Below, piece after piece: positions 55,801 through 64,000 of a stretch of DNA of 64,000 nt. The DNA is from Actinokineospora auranticolor (GTDB lineage Bacteria > Actinomycetota > Actinomycetes > Mycobacteriales > Pseudonocardiaceae): NCBI RefSeq assembly GCF_002934265.1, contig NZ_PTIX01000026.1, positions 42,553 through 106,552 of the forward strand. The letters run 5' to 3'. The notes under the pieces are model-generated. The model ran no database searches, was not told the DNA's origin, and saw only the letters and a list, made by a program, of their open reading frames with translations. How positions within the stretch are numbered: position 1 is the stretch's first letter; each line of letters starts with the position of its first letter. The position numbers were made by a program, and so were the translations under genes.

Positions 55801-58800
55801 GTGCGGTGCTGACCGTGACCGGTCCTGGCGGGGTGCCGGAATCCGCGGACACTCTGGCCGTCGACCTGGGACGCTGGGCTTTCGGCGGGAACCCCGTTGC
55901 CCCAGCGGTTCCGGCGCTGGGCACGCAGCTCGCCTACGTCATGTTCACCTCCGGGTCGACCGGCGCGCCGAAGGGCGCGATGATCCGCCACGAGGCCATC
56001 TGCGCGCGCCTGGTGTGGCAGAGCGGGCTGCTCGGCTTCGGCCGGGGTGACGCGTCGCTGTTCAAGGCGCCGCTGTCGTTCGACATCTCGGTCAACGAGA
56101 TCCTGCTGCCGCTGGTCACCGGCGGTCGCGTGGTGATCGCCGAACCGGGCGGCGAACGCGACCCCCGCTACCTGCTCGACCTCATCGACGACGAGGGCAT
56201 CACCTTCGTCTACCTGCCGTCCTCGATGCTCGACGCGCTGCTCGAACTCGGCCGCGGCACCGATTCCCTGCGCGGCCTGCGGCACGTCTGGTGCGGTGGC
56301 GAAGTGCTGACCCCGGAGCTGTTCGACCGGTTCCGCGCCGCGCTCGACACCACGATGTACCACGGTTACGGTCCCGCCGAGACCACCATCGGCGTCTCGC
56401 ACGTGGTCTACCGTGAGGGTTCCGACCGCATGGCCACCTCGATCGGCGGTCCCAACCCGAACACCCGGCTCTACGTGCTCGACGACGCGCTCAACCCGGT
56501 TCCCCCGGGTGTCGCGGGCGAACTGTACGTCGGCGGGTACCTGCTCGGTCGGGGCTATGTGAACCGCCCGGACCTGACCGCCGCGCGCTTCGTCGCGAAC
56601 CCGTTCGGTGACGGACGGCTCTACCGCACCGGCGACCTGGTGCGCTGGGCGGGGGATGGCACGCTCGACTTCGTCGGGCGCGCGGACAACCAGGTCAAGA
56701 TCCGGGGAATGCGGCTCGAACTGGAAGAAGTCGAGGCCGCGCTCCTGTCGCACCCTGGCGTCCGTTCGGCGGTGGTGACCACCCGGCACACACCCACCGG
56801 AAGCGCTTACCTTGCCGCGTATGTGGTTCCCGAGGGTCCGGTCGCGGACCTGGGGGAGTGGGCGAAGAACACGCTGCCGGAATACATGGTGCCTTCGGCG
56901 TTCGTGGAACTGGACGCGTTGCCCATCACCGCCAACGGGAAGGTGGACCGGCGGGCGCTGCCCGAGCCGGTGCTGGAGACAGGTGACCGGCGGGCGCCGC
57001 GCTCGCCGCGCGAGGAGCTGGTCGCGGGGATCTTCGCGGACCTGCTCGGGGTGGACTCCGTCGGCTCCGACGACAACTTCTTCGCGCTGGGCGGCCATTC
57101 GCTGCTGGCGACGAAGCTGGTGAGTCGTGTGCGGACGGTTCTCGGTGTCGAGCCGACCATTCGGGACGTGTTCGAGGCGCCGACCGTCGCGGGTCTGGTG
57201 TCGCGGCTTCCCCTGTCCGGGGTCGCGCGGCCCGCGCTGACCCGGCGGGAGCGGCCGGAGCGGTTGCCGCTGTCGTTCGCGCAGCAGCGGCTGTGGTTCC
57301 TGTTCCGGATGGAAGGGCCGAGTTCGACCTACAACATCCCGCTGACCGCGCGGCTGCGCGGCGAGGTCGATGCCGACGCGTTCCGGTTGGCGCTGCGGGA
57401 TATCGCGGGGCGGCACGAGAGCCTGCGGACGGTGTTCCCGGTGTGGGACGGCGTGCCGTACCAGCGGATTTTGTCTGATGTAGACGTTCCGTTCGAGGTG
57501 GCGGACGCGGGCTCGGACGTGGATTCCCTGGTCGCGGCGGCGGTCGAGTACGGATTCGACCTGTCCGCCGAGATTCCCCTGCGGGTGTGGCTGTTCCGGC
57601 TCTCCGCCGAGGAGTCCGTGGTGGTGCTGCTGGTGCACCACATCGCGGCCGACGAGTGGTCGACCGCGCCGCTGTTGGGCGACCTGGCGTCCGCGTACTC
57701 GGCTCGACGGTCCGGCACGCGTCCGGAGTGGACACCGCTGCCCGTGCAGTACGCCGATTACGCGCTGTGGCAGCGGGAACTCCTCGGCTCGGAAGACGAC
57801 CCGACGAGCGTCGTGTCGACCCAGGTCGACCACTGGCGCTCGGCGCTCGCGGGCATGCCGGAGGAGCTGGCACTGCCCGCCGACCGACCACGTCCGGCCA
57901 TCGCCTCCTACCGTGGCGGCGAGGTGCGGTTCGACCTGAGCGGCGACGCGCTGCGCGGGCTCCGATCGGCGGCCCGCGCCTCTGGCGCGACCCTGTTCAT
58001 GACCGCCCAAGCCGCCGTCGCAGCCCTGCTCTCGCGACTGGGCGCGGGCACGGACATCCCGCTCGGTTCCCCCATCGCGGGCCGCACCGACGAGGCGCTG
58101 GATGAGCTGGTCGGGTTCTTCCTGAACACGCTGGTGCTGCGGACGGACGTCTCCGGTGACCCGTCGTTCGCCGAGCTGCTCGGCCGTGTCCGGGAGACCG
58201 ACCTGGCCGCCTACGCGCACCAGGACGTGCCGTTCGAGCGCCTTGTGGAGATCCTCAACCCGACCCGGTCGATGGGGCGGCACCCGCTGTTCCAGACGCT
58301 GGTCGTGTTCCACGACGCCGATGACCGCGACCTCGGCCTGCCCGGCGTCTCGACCGCGGCGCAGGTCGCCGAGGTGACGACGGCTCGCTTCGACCTGACG
58401 TTCACCTTCACCGAACTGGCCGACGGCATCTCCGGCACCGTCGAGTACGCCGACGACCTGTTCGACCGTGCCACGGCATCCCTGCTGGCCACCCGCCTCG
58501 TGCGGCTGGTGGAGGCGGTCGCGGCCGACCCCGCGCTGCCGGTCTCCGCCGTCGACCTGCTGTCGGCGGGGGAGCGGCGGGACCTGCTGGCGTTCCCCGA
58601 CGCACCCGCCGTGGCCACCACGGTCATCGAGTCGATCTTCGCCCAGGCCGCGCGCACCCCCACGGCCGTCGCGGTCACCGCCGCCGACGGCTCGGTGACC
58701 TACGCCGAGCTGGTGGCCCGCGCCTCCGCGCTGGCCGGGGAGCTGACCAGGCGCGGCGCGGGCCCGGAGCGGATCGTGGCGCTGGCGTTGCCCCGGTCGA

Positions 58801-61076
58801 CGGACATGGTCGTCGCGATGCTGGCCGTGCTGCGGTCGGGGGCGGCGTACCTGCCGCTGGACCCGGAGTACCCGGCGGACCGGTTGGCGTACATGGTCGA
58901 GGACGCCTCGCCCGCGCTCTTGGTGACCACCCCCGCGTTGCGCGCGGTGCTGCCCCCGGTCGCGGAAACGGTGACGTTCGACGACTCGTGGTCCGGGGAC
59001 GTCCCGGTCGCGTGGCCCGCTCCGGCGAGCCCGGCGTACGTGATCTACACGTCCGGGTCGACCGGGCGGCCCAAGGGCGTGGTCGTGCCCCATGGTGCCG
59101 TGGCGAACTTCGCGGAGGCCATGGGCGCGGTCGTCGGGTTCGGGGCGGGGGACCGGTTGCTGGCGGTCACGACGCTGTCGTTCGACATCGCCGTGTTGGA
59201 GCTGCTGGTGCCGTTGACGCGCGGGGTGACCGTGCGGGTGGCGTCCAGGGACGAGGTCCTCGACCCCCGGCTGCTGGTACCGCACCTGTCCGGGTACGTG
59301 CAGGCCACGCCTTCTTTGTGGCAGGCCGTCGTCGACGCGGGTGCCGGCTTGGGCGACACGACCGCGTTGGTCGGTGGCGAGGCCCTGCCTTCCGCTCTGG
59401 CCAGCGCCCTCGCTACCCGCGCACATCGGGTCGTGAACCTCTACGGGCCAACGGAAACCACGGTCTGGTCGACCACCGCCGAGGTCACCGACGAGCGCGT
59501 GGTGATCGGTGCGCCTATTCGGGCCACGCAGGCCCATGTTCTTGACGGTGGGCTCGGACTGGTGCCCGCGGGAGTTGTCGGTGAGCTTTACCTGGCCGGT
59601 GAGGGAGTCGTCCGCGGCTACCACCGGCGTCCGGGTTTGACGTCCACCCGTTTCGTGGCCAACCCCTTCGGCGCGGGGCGCCTCTACCGAACCGGCGACC
59701 TGGCCCGGTGGAACGCCGCGGGCGAACTCGAGTACCTGGGCCGGGCCGACGACCAGGTCAAGGTGCGCGGGTTCCGCATCGAACTGGGCGAGGTCGAGTC
59801 TGCTTTGTCCGAAGTGGACTCCGTGGGGCGGGCGGTCGTGGTCGCCCGCGACGCGCGCCTGGTCGGGTATGTGGTCCCCGCGCCCGGCCGGTCCATCGAC
59901 ACCGCGACCCTGCGTTCCGCCGCGTCTTCTCGCCTGCCGGACTACATGGTCCCGTCGGCCTTCGTCGTACTCGACGCGTTTCCCTTGACCGACAACGGAA
60001 AGGTCAACCGCCGCGCTTTGCCTGCCCCGGACTTCGGTTCCCGGTCCGAGGGTCGTGCGCCCCAGACCCCCACCGAGGAAGCCCTTTGCTCGCTCTTCGC
60101 TGAGGTCCTGGGTGTGGCCTCGGTAGGCGTGGACGACGACTTCTTCATGCTGGGCGGCCATTCGCTGCTCCTCGTGCGCCTCAGCGCCGCCATCGAGTCG
60201 CGTCTCGGGGTCACCCTCCCCATCACGGCCTTGTTCACCGCCTCCACCGTCGCCGCCCTGGCCCGTCGGGTCGCGGAGGCCGGTCCGGATGAGGGCCTGT
60301 CCCCGGTCCTGCCGCTCCGCGCGGGCACCGGGACCCCGGTCTTCTTCCTCCACCCGGCGAGTGGCTTGGCCTGGCAATTCGCGGCCCTGAAACCCCACCT
60401 CCCCGACGGCGTACCCCTGTACGGCTTGCAGTCGCCGCTGCTGACCACCCCGACCGAGCGTTTCGACACCTTGGCGGACCTGGCCGAGCGCTACGTGGCG
60501 GAGATCATCCACCTGCACCCCACCGGCCCGTACCGGTTGGTGGGCTGGTCCTTCGGCGGCAACCTGGCCCACCTCGTCGCCTGCGCCCTCCAGCGGCGGG
60601 GCCTGACCGTCGACCTGCTGGCACTGCTCGACTCCCGCCAGTTCGACCCGGCGTTGGACGAGGTTCCGGCCGACGCGACCGCCGCCTTGGAAGGCCTGCT
60701 CGCGGACCTCGACTACCCGGTCCCCGCCGACCTGACAATGGAATCGGCCGTCGAGGTCATCCGCGCTCGGGGCGACATCATGGCGTCCTTCACCCCGGAG
60801 ACAATCGCGGCGGTGGTGATCAGCTACCTGACCGGCCAACAGCTACTCGCCACCGCTGAATACCCCGTCTTCAACGGCGACATCCTCGTGGTCGACGCCA
60901 CCACCCCGGAACCCGGCTTCGAACTGACCCACACCCCTGCCTCGGACGAATGGCGCGACTTCGCCACGGGCACCGTCACCGCCGTCCCGTTCGACTGCCG
61001 ACACGCCCAAGTGCTGTCTCCCCGGATGACTCCCACACTGGGCGCGGTCCTGGGAGACGCGTTGCGCCCGCGGTGA
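46857..61076 (+). CDS. Nonribosomal peptide synthetase C (four modules plus terminal thioesterase)
   Basis: A 4739-residue NRPS ending the assembly line. Domains: C8 6-445, A8 455-910, T8 920-985, E8 1005-1410, C9 1440-1855, A9 1870-2330, T9 2340-2410, C10 2430-2870, A10 2885-3370, T10 3380-3450, C11 3465-3910, A11 3920-4395, T11 4405-4470, TE 4485-4738. C8 and C9 are DCL type after epimerases; C10 and C11 are LCL type after plain T domains, so domain grammar is self-consistent. Predicted residues: basic?, basic?, N5-acyl-hydroxyornithine, Gly. I chose the GTG at 46857, which overlaps the NRPS B stop and has GGAGGA four bases upstream. A hairpin terminator follows ten bases after the stop. 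Confidence 0.96.
46875..51110 (+). other. NRPS module 8: C-A(basic?)-T-E
   Basis: A8 reads DGDDGGAVDK, a close relative of the A7/A9 code with Gly and Ala at two pocket positions ([32 protein letters not shown]). E8 has [10 protein letters not shown] near 50194 and EGHGRDET, so a D residue is predicted. This is the sixth and last epimerase in a row. Confidence 0.75.
51180..54100 (+). other. NRPS module 9: C-A(basic?)-T
   Basis: C9 is DCL type ([10 protein letters not shown] near 51556). A9 gives the same code as A7, DADDGGFVDK. T9 switches to GGHSLL and no epimerase follows, so an L residue is predicted. Confidence 0.76.
54130..57215 (+). other. NRPS module 10: C-A(N5-acyl-hydroxyornithine)-T
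   Basis: C10 is LCL type (HHIAADEWS near 54519). A10 repeats the DINYWGGIGK code ([36 protein letters not shown]). T10 GGHSLL. It supplies the second predicted hydroxamate iron ligand. Its C domain is nearly identical in places to C11, for example a 43-base identical run near 54145 and 57267. Confidence 0.87.
57245..60280 (+). other. NRPS module 11: C-A(Gly)-T
   Basis: C11 is LCL type (HHIAADEWS near 57639). A11 code DILQVGLVWK predicts glycine and differs from A1 at one position. T11 [10 protein letters not shown] leads into the thioesterase. Confidence 0.85.
60300..61073 (+). other. Type I thioesterase domain releasing the peptide
   Basis: An alpha/beta-hydrolase release domain: [13 protein letters not shown] (oxyanion region), [14 protein letters not shown] with nucleophile Ser at about residue 4565, an Asp in ALLDSRQFD or VVDATTPEP, and His in [10 protein letters not shown] at about residue 4716. 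It can hydrolyse or cyclise the chain; the sequence alone does not say which. Confidence 0.9.
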
Positions 61077-61085
61077 TCGGACCGC

Positions 61086-61118
61086 GCTCCTCGACCGGGT
61101 ACCGACCGGTCGAGGAGC
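61086..61118 (+). terminator. Hairpin terminator after the NRPS genes
   Basis: A perfect 13-base-pair stem (GCTCCTCGACCGG at 61086-61098, complement at 61106-61118) with a 7-base loop lies 10 bases after the NRPS C stop. No T-tract follows. It marks the end of the biosynthetic operon. Confidence 0.85.
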
Positions 61119-61552
61119 CTGCTTGTCGCGTAGAAGTGGTCCTTGTTCCCGTTTCCGGAGCGGCCAACAACTCGGACACCACTCAGAGGTCCTTTCCCGC
61201 GGCGCGGGAATCGCCGTTCGCGGAACCGGCGAGTGTGGCATGCCTGCTGCACCCGCCTGGGGTATCCGGTGTCGCCCGCAAGTACGGGTGCGGCGCGGGG
61301 GGCTGGCGGTGGAATCTCGGACATGACCGTGGAATGCGGTGCCGCCTGCCCGGCCGGGGCGGGCTGGACAACGGAAACAGGCGGTGAATACGGTGTCGTC
61401 TGCTCGACCGTGACCGGCTGGGTGCCGGATATGGCAGGCGGGTTCGACACTCCGGGTGTCGTCGGGTCGGCCGAACGGGAAGGGGGAACTTGTCCAGGCG
61501 ACTCGCTGACCAAAGGGGGAATTGGTGCCACCGCGGACGATTCGGTCGCCTT
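61119..61552 (-). other. Region without a confident gene; in-frame Pro-rich reading on the minus strand
   Basis: Downstream of the small membrane-protein gene and in the same minus-strand frame, a single TAG separates it from about 90 further open codons rich in Pro, Ser, Thr and Val (APIPPLVSESPGQVPPS and similar; roughly 61552 down to 61290). Beyond that the translation looks random and Arg-rich. It may be a lost C-terminal tail, a readthrough product or chance. Nothing else is recognisable here. Confidence 0.35.
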
Positions 61553-61834
61553 CTAGGTGAAGAGCGCGATCGCCGCGATCGGCAAGATCAGGACCGTGGC
61601 CACCAGGAGGGCCGCGGTGAACGCCACTTGGGTCTTGGTTATCTGGTTGCTCCGCATACCGCGTCGGACGGCCGAAGCGGTGGTGAGCACGAGGATCGTT
61701 CCGAGTGCCAGCACCAGGCCCCATGGGCCGATCGCGAATACCTGGCCGTATATACCGCCGAGGGACGAGACCGCGGCCACGACCGCGGTGAACAAGCTTG
61801 TCGCGGCGAACTCGCGTTTGAACGCCGAGAACAC
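61553..61834 (-). CDS. Small hypothetical membrane protein
   Basis: A 93-residue protein with three probable membrane spans (SLFTAVVAAVSSLGGIYGQVFAI, WGLVLALGTILVLTTAS, VAFTAALLVATVLILPIAAIALF) separated by a basic loop, VRRGMRSNQITKTQ. I do not recognise a family. The GTG at 61834 is the only start in this frame but lacks a good ribosome site. The frame is open upstream and reads TKSTEPAEPDAAGTGARLT before it; another frame supplies ATG 61919 with MQEQPPNSPNK. The two would join if one base of the run of four T (61886-61889) were removed, so the true start may be lost to a frameshift or sequencing error. Confidence 0.55.
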   Translation of the reverse strand: MFSAFKREFAATSLFTAVVAAVSSLGGIYGQVFAIGPWGLVLALGTILVLTTASAVRRGMRSNQITKTQVAFTAALLVATVLILPIAAIALFT

Positions 61835-62354
61835 GGTTAGCCTGGCGCCCGTGCCCGCCGCATCCGGTTCGGCGGGTTCGGTGGATTTTGTTCGGTGAGT
61901 TCGGAGGCTGCTCCTGCATGGTCACGTCGGTGGCGGCACTCTGGTCGCGATCATGTTGTGACGTACCGCCACACGAACGGCCGAGATGGCGCGCGGCTCA
62001 CCGCGCACTGGCGATTCTGGTGAAATACTTGCTGATTCGGAGAAATGGACAATGGCTGGAACGGATGTCGGGGCGCGTCCACCGGTCCGGTCTCCCCGCT
62101 GTCGCGCACCTCGCCCGCCCGGACTCCGGTAGTGTTGATCTTGTTGATGTCGCGTGGGTGGCCGGGTGACCACGGGGATCGTCCGCACCGCACGGAGTCC
62201 GGCCGCATCGCGAACCGCGCGTTCACAGGGGCTGTGGTGGGTGTCATCGCTGGACCGGGCGCGGACACGCGGGAAACGGTCGCGGAGGGTGATCGTCCGG
62301 TTGTGCTAGTGTCGGATTTGCCCTTTTCGTGGCTCATCAGGAGGACTTGGCCTC
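61835..62354. other. Intergenic region, promoter side of the Spo0M-like gene
   Basis: About 500 bases with no convincing complete gene on either strand. It holds the possible frameshifted 5' end of the small membrane-protein gene (to 61919) and presumably the promoter of the Spo0M-like gene; I could not pick -35/-10 elements with confidence. Open frames here have no recognisable motifs. Confidence 0.5.
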
Positions 62355-63431
62355 ATGTTCAAACGGATGCTCTCCGCTTTCGGAGTCGGTGGTCCGTCGG
62401 TCGACACGGTGTTGGACTCGCCGCACGCGGTGGCGGGGCAACTGGTCACCGGGCGGGTGCGCATCCAGGGTGGGAGCGCCGACGTCGAGATCGGGCAGAT
62501 CGTGTTGTCGCTGGTCACCCGGGTCGAGGTGGAGCGCGGCGGCAACGAGGTGGTCGGCAACGGTGAACTCGTGCGGGTCGTCGTGCAGGACCGGGTTCCG
62601 GTGCGGGCCAACCAGAACGTCGACGTGCCGTTCCAGTTCCCGCTGCCGTGGGAGACGCCGATCACCGCGGTCGGTGGCAGCCACCTGCCGGGGATGAGCG
62701 TCGGTCTGCGCACCGAGCTGGTCATCGCGGGCGCGCCGGACAAGGGCGACCTAGACCCGGTCGAGGTGCACCCGCTGCCGTCCCAGGACAAGGTGCTCGA
62801 CGCGTTCGGGCAGCTCGGTTTCCGCTTCGCCAAGGCCGACGTCGAGGCGGGGCGGATCCAGGGCGTACCGCAGCAGCTCGGCTGCTACCAGGAGCTCGAG
62901 TTCTACGCGCCGCCGCAGGTCGCGGGCCGGATCAACCAGGTGGAGCTCACCTTCGTGGCGACGCCGACCGAGCTGCACGTGGTGCTCGAGGCCGACCGCC
63001 GGGGCGGCTTCTTCGGCGGCGGCGGTGACGTCTTCGGTCGCTTCGCCATGCCCCACCAGGAAGCCGAGTCCACCGACTGGACCCCGCTCATCGGCCAGTG
63101 GTTGGAGCAGGTCGTCGAACGCGGCGCCGCCAACCCCGCCTTCGGCGGCGGCGCGCCGAACGCGGCGTTCGGGGGCCAGCCCGGGTACGGCCAGCCGCAG
63201 CACGGCTACGGCCAGCCCGGGTACGGACAACCCGGCTACGGACAACCCGGCTACGGGCAGCAGGGCTACGGTCAGCCCGGATACGGTCAGCACGGCCAGC
63301 GACGCGGCCCCGGCATGGGCGGCGTGATCGGCGGCGTCGCGGCGGGCGTCGTCGGCGGCATGATCCTCGGCGAGATGTTCGACGGCGACGACGGTGGCGG
63401 CGGCGAGGAAGACTTCGCGGGCGAGGAGTAA
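62355..63431 (+). CDS. Spo0M-like sporulation-control protein with glycine-rich tail
   Basis: A 358-residue protein. Residues 1-250 are a Spo0M/arrestin-like beta-sandwich domain: MFKRMLSAFGVGGPSVDTVL, the VAGQLVTGRVRIQGG strand pair, the PVRANQNVDVPFQFPLPWETP segment, and a second sandwich half ending near the GDVFGRF loop. Spo0M homologues affect sporulation or cell-envelope processes; the exact role is not settled. Residues 265-320 are GYGQP repeats, then a glycine-zipper-like GGVIGGVAAGVVGGMILGEM and an acidic Gly/Asp/Glu end. The ATG follows AGGAGGA by nine bases. A hairpin terminator lies 23 bases after the stop. It appears unrelated to the siderophore genes. Confidence 0.85.
   Translation: MFKRMLSAFGVGGPSVDTVLDSPHAVAGQLVTGRVRIQGGSADVEIGQIVLSLVTRVEVERGGNEVVGNGELVRVVVQDRVPVRANQNVDVPFQFPLPWETPITAVGGSHLPGMSVGLRTELVIAGAPDKGDLDPVEVHPLPSQDKVLDAFGQLGFRFAKADVEAGRIQGVPQQLGCYQELEFYAPPQVAGRINQVELTFVATPTELHVVLEADRRGGFFGGGGDVFGRFAMPHQEAESTDWTPLIGQWLEQVVERGAANPAFGGGAPNAAFGGQPGYGQPQHGYGQPGYGQPGYGQPGYGQQGYGQPGYGQHGQRRGPGMGGVIGGVAAGVVGGMILGEMFDGDDGGGGEEDFAGEE
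63175..63299 (+). repeat. 15-base tandem repeats encoding GYGQP units
   Basis: About eight imperfect copies of a 15-base unit encode GYGQP (with QHGYG and QQGYG variants) in the Spo0M-like protein. Variants differ mainly at third positions (GGCCAG, GGACAA, GGTCAG), so selection on the peptide is likely. Confidence 0.85.
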
Positions 63432-63454
63432 CCGCCACCGCGCACAGGAACCGA

Positions 63455-63491
63455 CGGAGGCCCACGCCCGCACCGCGCGCGTGGGCCTCCG
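63455..63491 (+). terminator. Hairpin terminator after the Spo0M-like gene
   Basis: A perfect 13-base-pair stem (CGGAGGCCCACGC at 63455-63467, complement at 63479-63491) with an 11-base loop begins 23 bases after the stop codon and is followed by CTGTTCGTT. Confidence 0.85.
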
Positions 63492-64000
63492 CTGTTCGTT
63501 CCGCCGCCGCGTGCGACCGGGTTCGCGGGCAACCGAAACCGGTTCGACCGCGCTACCGATGGCAGCCGCTTCGCCGACGTGCGCCCGGCGAAGCTCAACG
63601 CCCTGCCTGGCAACGGGAGCAACTCGCCTTGCGGTCCAGTCGGCCGCGGGACGACGATCGCGACCCAGGTCGCTGACGCCGTCGGAGCCGGTCGCGGGTT
63701 GATCGGTTGAGCCGTGCGTGAGACCTCGTGGGGATGCCGCTTGCGGGACAGCGCGCTTCTCTCCGCTCTGAGTCCCTCGGGCGGTGGGCTCGACGAGTCG
63801 TGGCGATGATCTTGATATGCCTCCGGCCCCCGATATTCATTCTACCGGTGGCCACCGACAATTCGCGGCGAAGATGATCAAGCCTGGGAGGCTTGTTCAC
63901 GCCCAGCAATGATCACCCCGAAGCGCGAGACGGCGGCCCGTTTGCGAGAATCCAGCCACCACGCATCATTCTCGACAACGGGCCGCGTCTGTGTGTCCTG
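63492..64000. other. Apparently non-coding end of the window with two hairpins
   Basis: I see no convincing gene. Two inverted repeats stand out: CAAGCCT-GGG-AGGCTTG at 63879-63895, and a long imperfect hairpin at 63928-63990 (arms 63933-63951 and 63968-63986 match at 17 of 19 positions, with a 16-base loop). Either could be a terminator for a gene beyond the window edge. A minus-strand open frame (63595-63909) is Arg-rich and shows no family features. Confidence 0.45.

Noticed and set aside
50235..60839. Very long open frame on the minus strand opposite NRPS C (and similar ones opposite NRPS A and B, e.g. 18178-21573, 34297-38100, 40249-43461).
   Set aside because: Translations are Arg/Gly/Asp/Val/His-rich without domains. 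They arise from the high-GC third positions of the real plus-strand NRPS codons.
61831..61849. Possible fourth iron box (GGTTAGCCT core) before the small membrane-protein gene.
   Set aside because: Only the central nine bases match; the outer arms do not, giving about half of the consensus positions.
61951..62337. Minus-strand open frame of 128 codons upstream of the Spo0M-like gene.
   Set aside because: No ribosome site, motif or recognisable composition. It overlaps the expected promoter region of the Spo0M-like gene.
63175..63299. Short regular repeats considered as a CRISPR array.
   Set aside because: The 15-base units have no spacers and translate in frame to GYGQP within a protein-coding gene.
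63595..63909. Minus-strand open frame of 104 codons near the window end.
   Set aside because: Arg-rich with no family features, and it contains a hairpin. Treated as non-coding.

Overview
The window is very GC-rich, uses many GTG starts and many stop/start overlaps (GTGA, ATGA), and carries DmdR/IdeR-type iron boxes. These traits point to an actinobacterium. The gene style suggests a non-Streptomyces filamentous one such as Pseudonocardiales, but that is inference. About 43 kb (18166-61076) is one nonribosomal peptide synthetase (NRPS) assembly line of three giant collinear genes.

Layout. 1-1123: end of an HpaB-type flavin monooxygenase, a cupin and an HpaC-type flavin reductase, overlapping by GTGA. 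1418-8094: a CocE/NonD hydrolase and a complete dipeptide/oligopeptide ABC importer (permease; a permease-ATPase fusion; ATPase; lipoprotein binding protein), closed by a perfect hairpin. 8149-9705: divergent luciferase-like oxidoreductase and MarR regulator with a palindrome between them. 9791-10450: HAD hydrolase. 10478-18016: iron-uptake block of two FecCD permeases, a heterodimeric ABC exporter with one degenerate ATP site, an alpha/beta hydrolase, MbtH and a siderophore-interacting flavoprotein, with three iron boxes. 18166-61076: NRPS A (5 modules), B (2 modules) and C (4 modules plus thioesterase). 61077-62354: terminator, a small membrane-protein gene with possible lesions, and non-coding DNA. 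62355-63431: Spo0M-like protein with a GYGQP-repeat tail. 63432-64000: terminator and apparently non-coding DNA.

How it works together. Adenylation codes read from the sequence give Gly - Ser - X3 - N5-acyl-hydroxyornithine - Ser - Thr - (basic?) - (basic?) - (basic?) - N5-acyl-hydroxyornithine - Gly. Epimerases follow modules 3 to 8. The assembly line opens with an active-looking EntF/DhbF-like condensation domain, so an aryl cap such as 2,3-dihydroxybenzoate from a separate carrier protein is plausible. One catechol plus two hydroxamates would make a hexadentate iron ligand. This fits the iron boxes, FecCD permeases, exporter and reductase. Ornithine N-hydroxylase, dihydroxybenzoate genes, and the FecB and FecE partners are not in the window and should lie outside it. 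I do not recognise this 11-residue order as a known siderophore. Unusual points are two repeat-rich insertions inside catalytic NRPS domains and a set of related adenylation domains with unfamiliar acidic codes.
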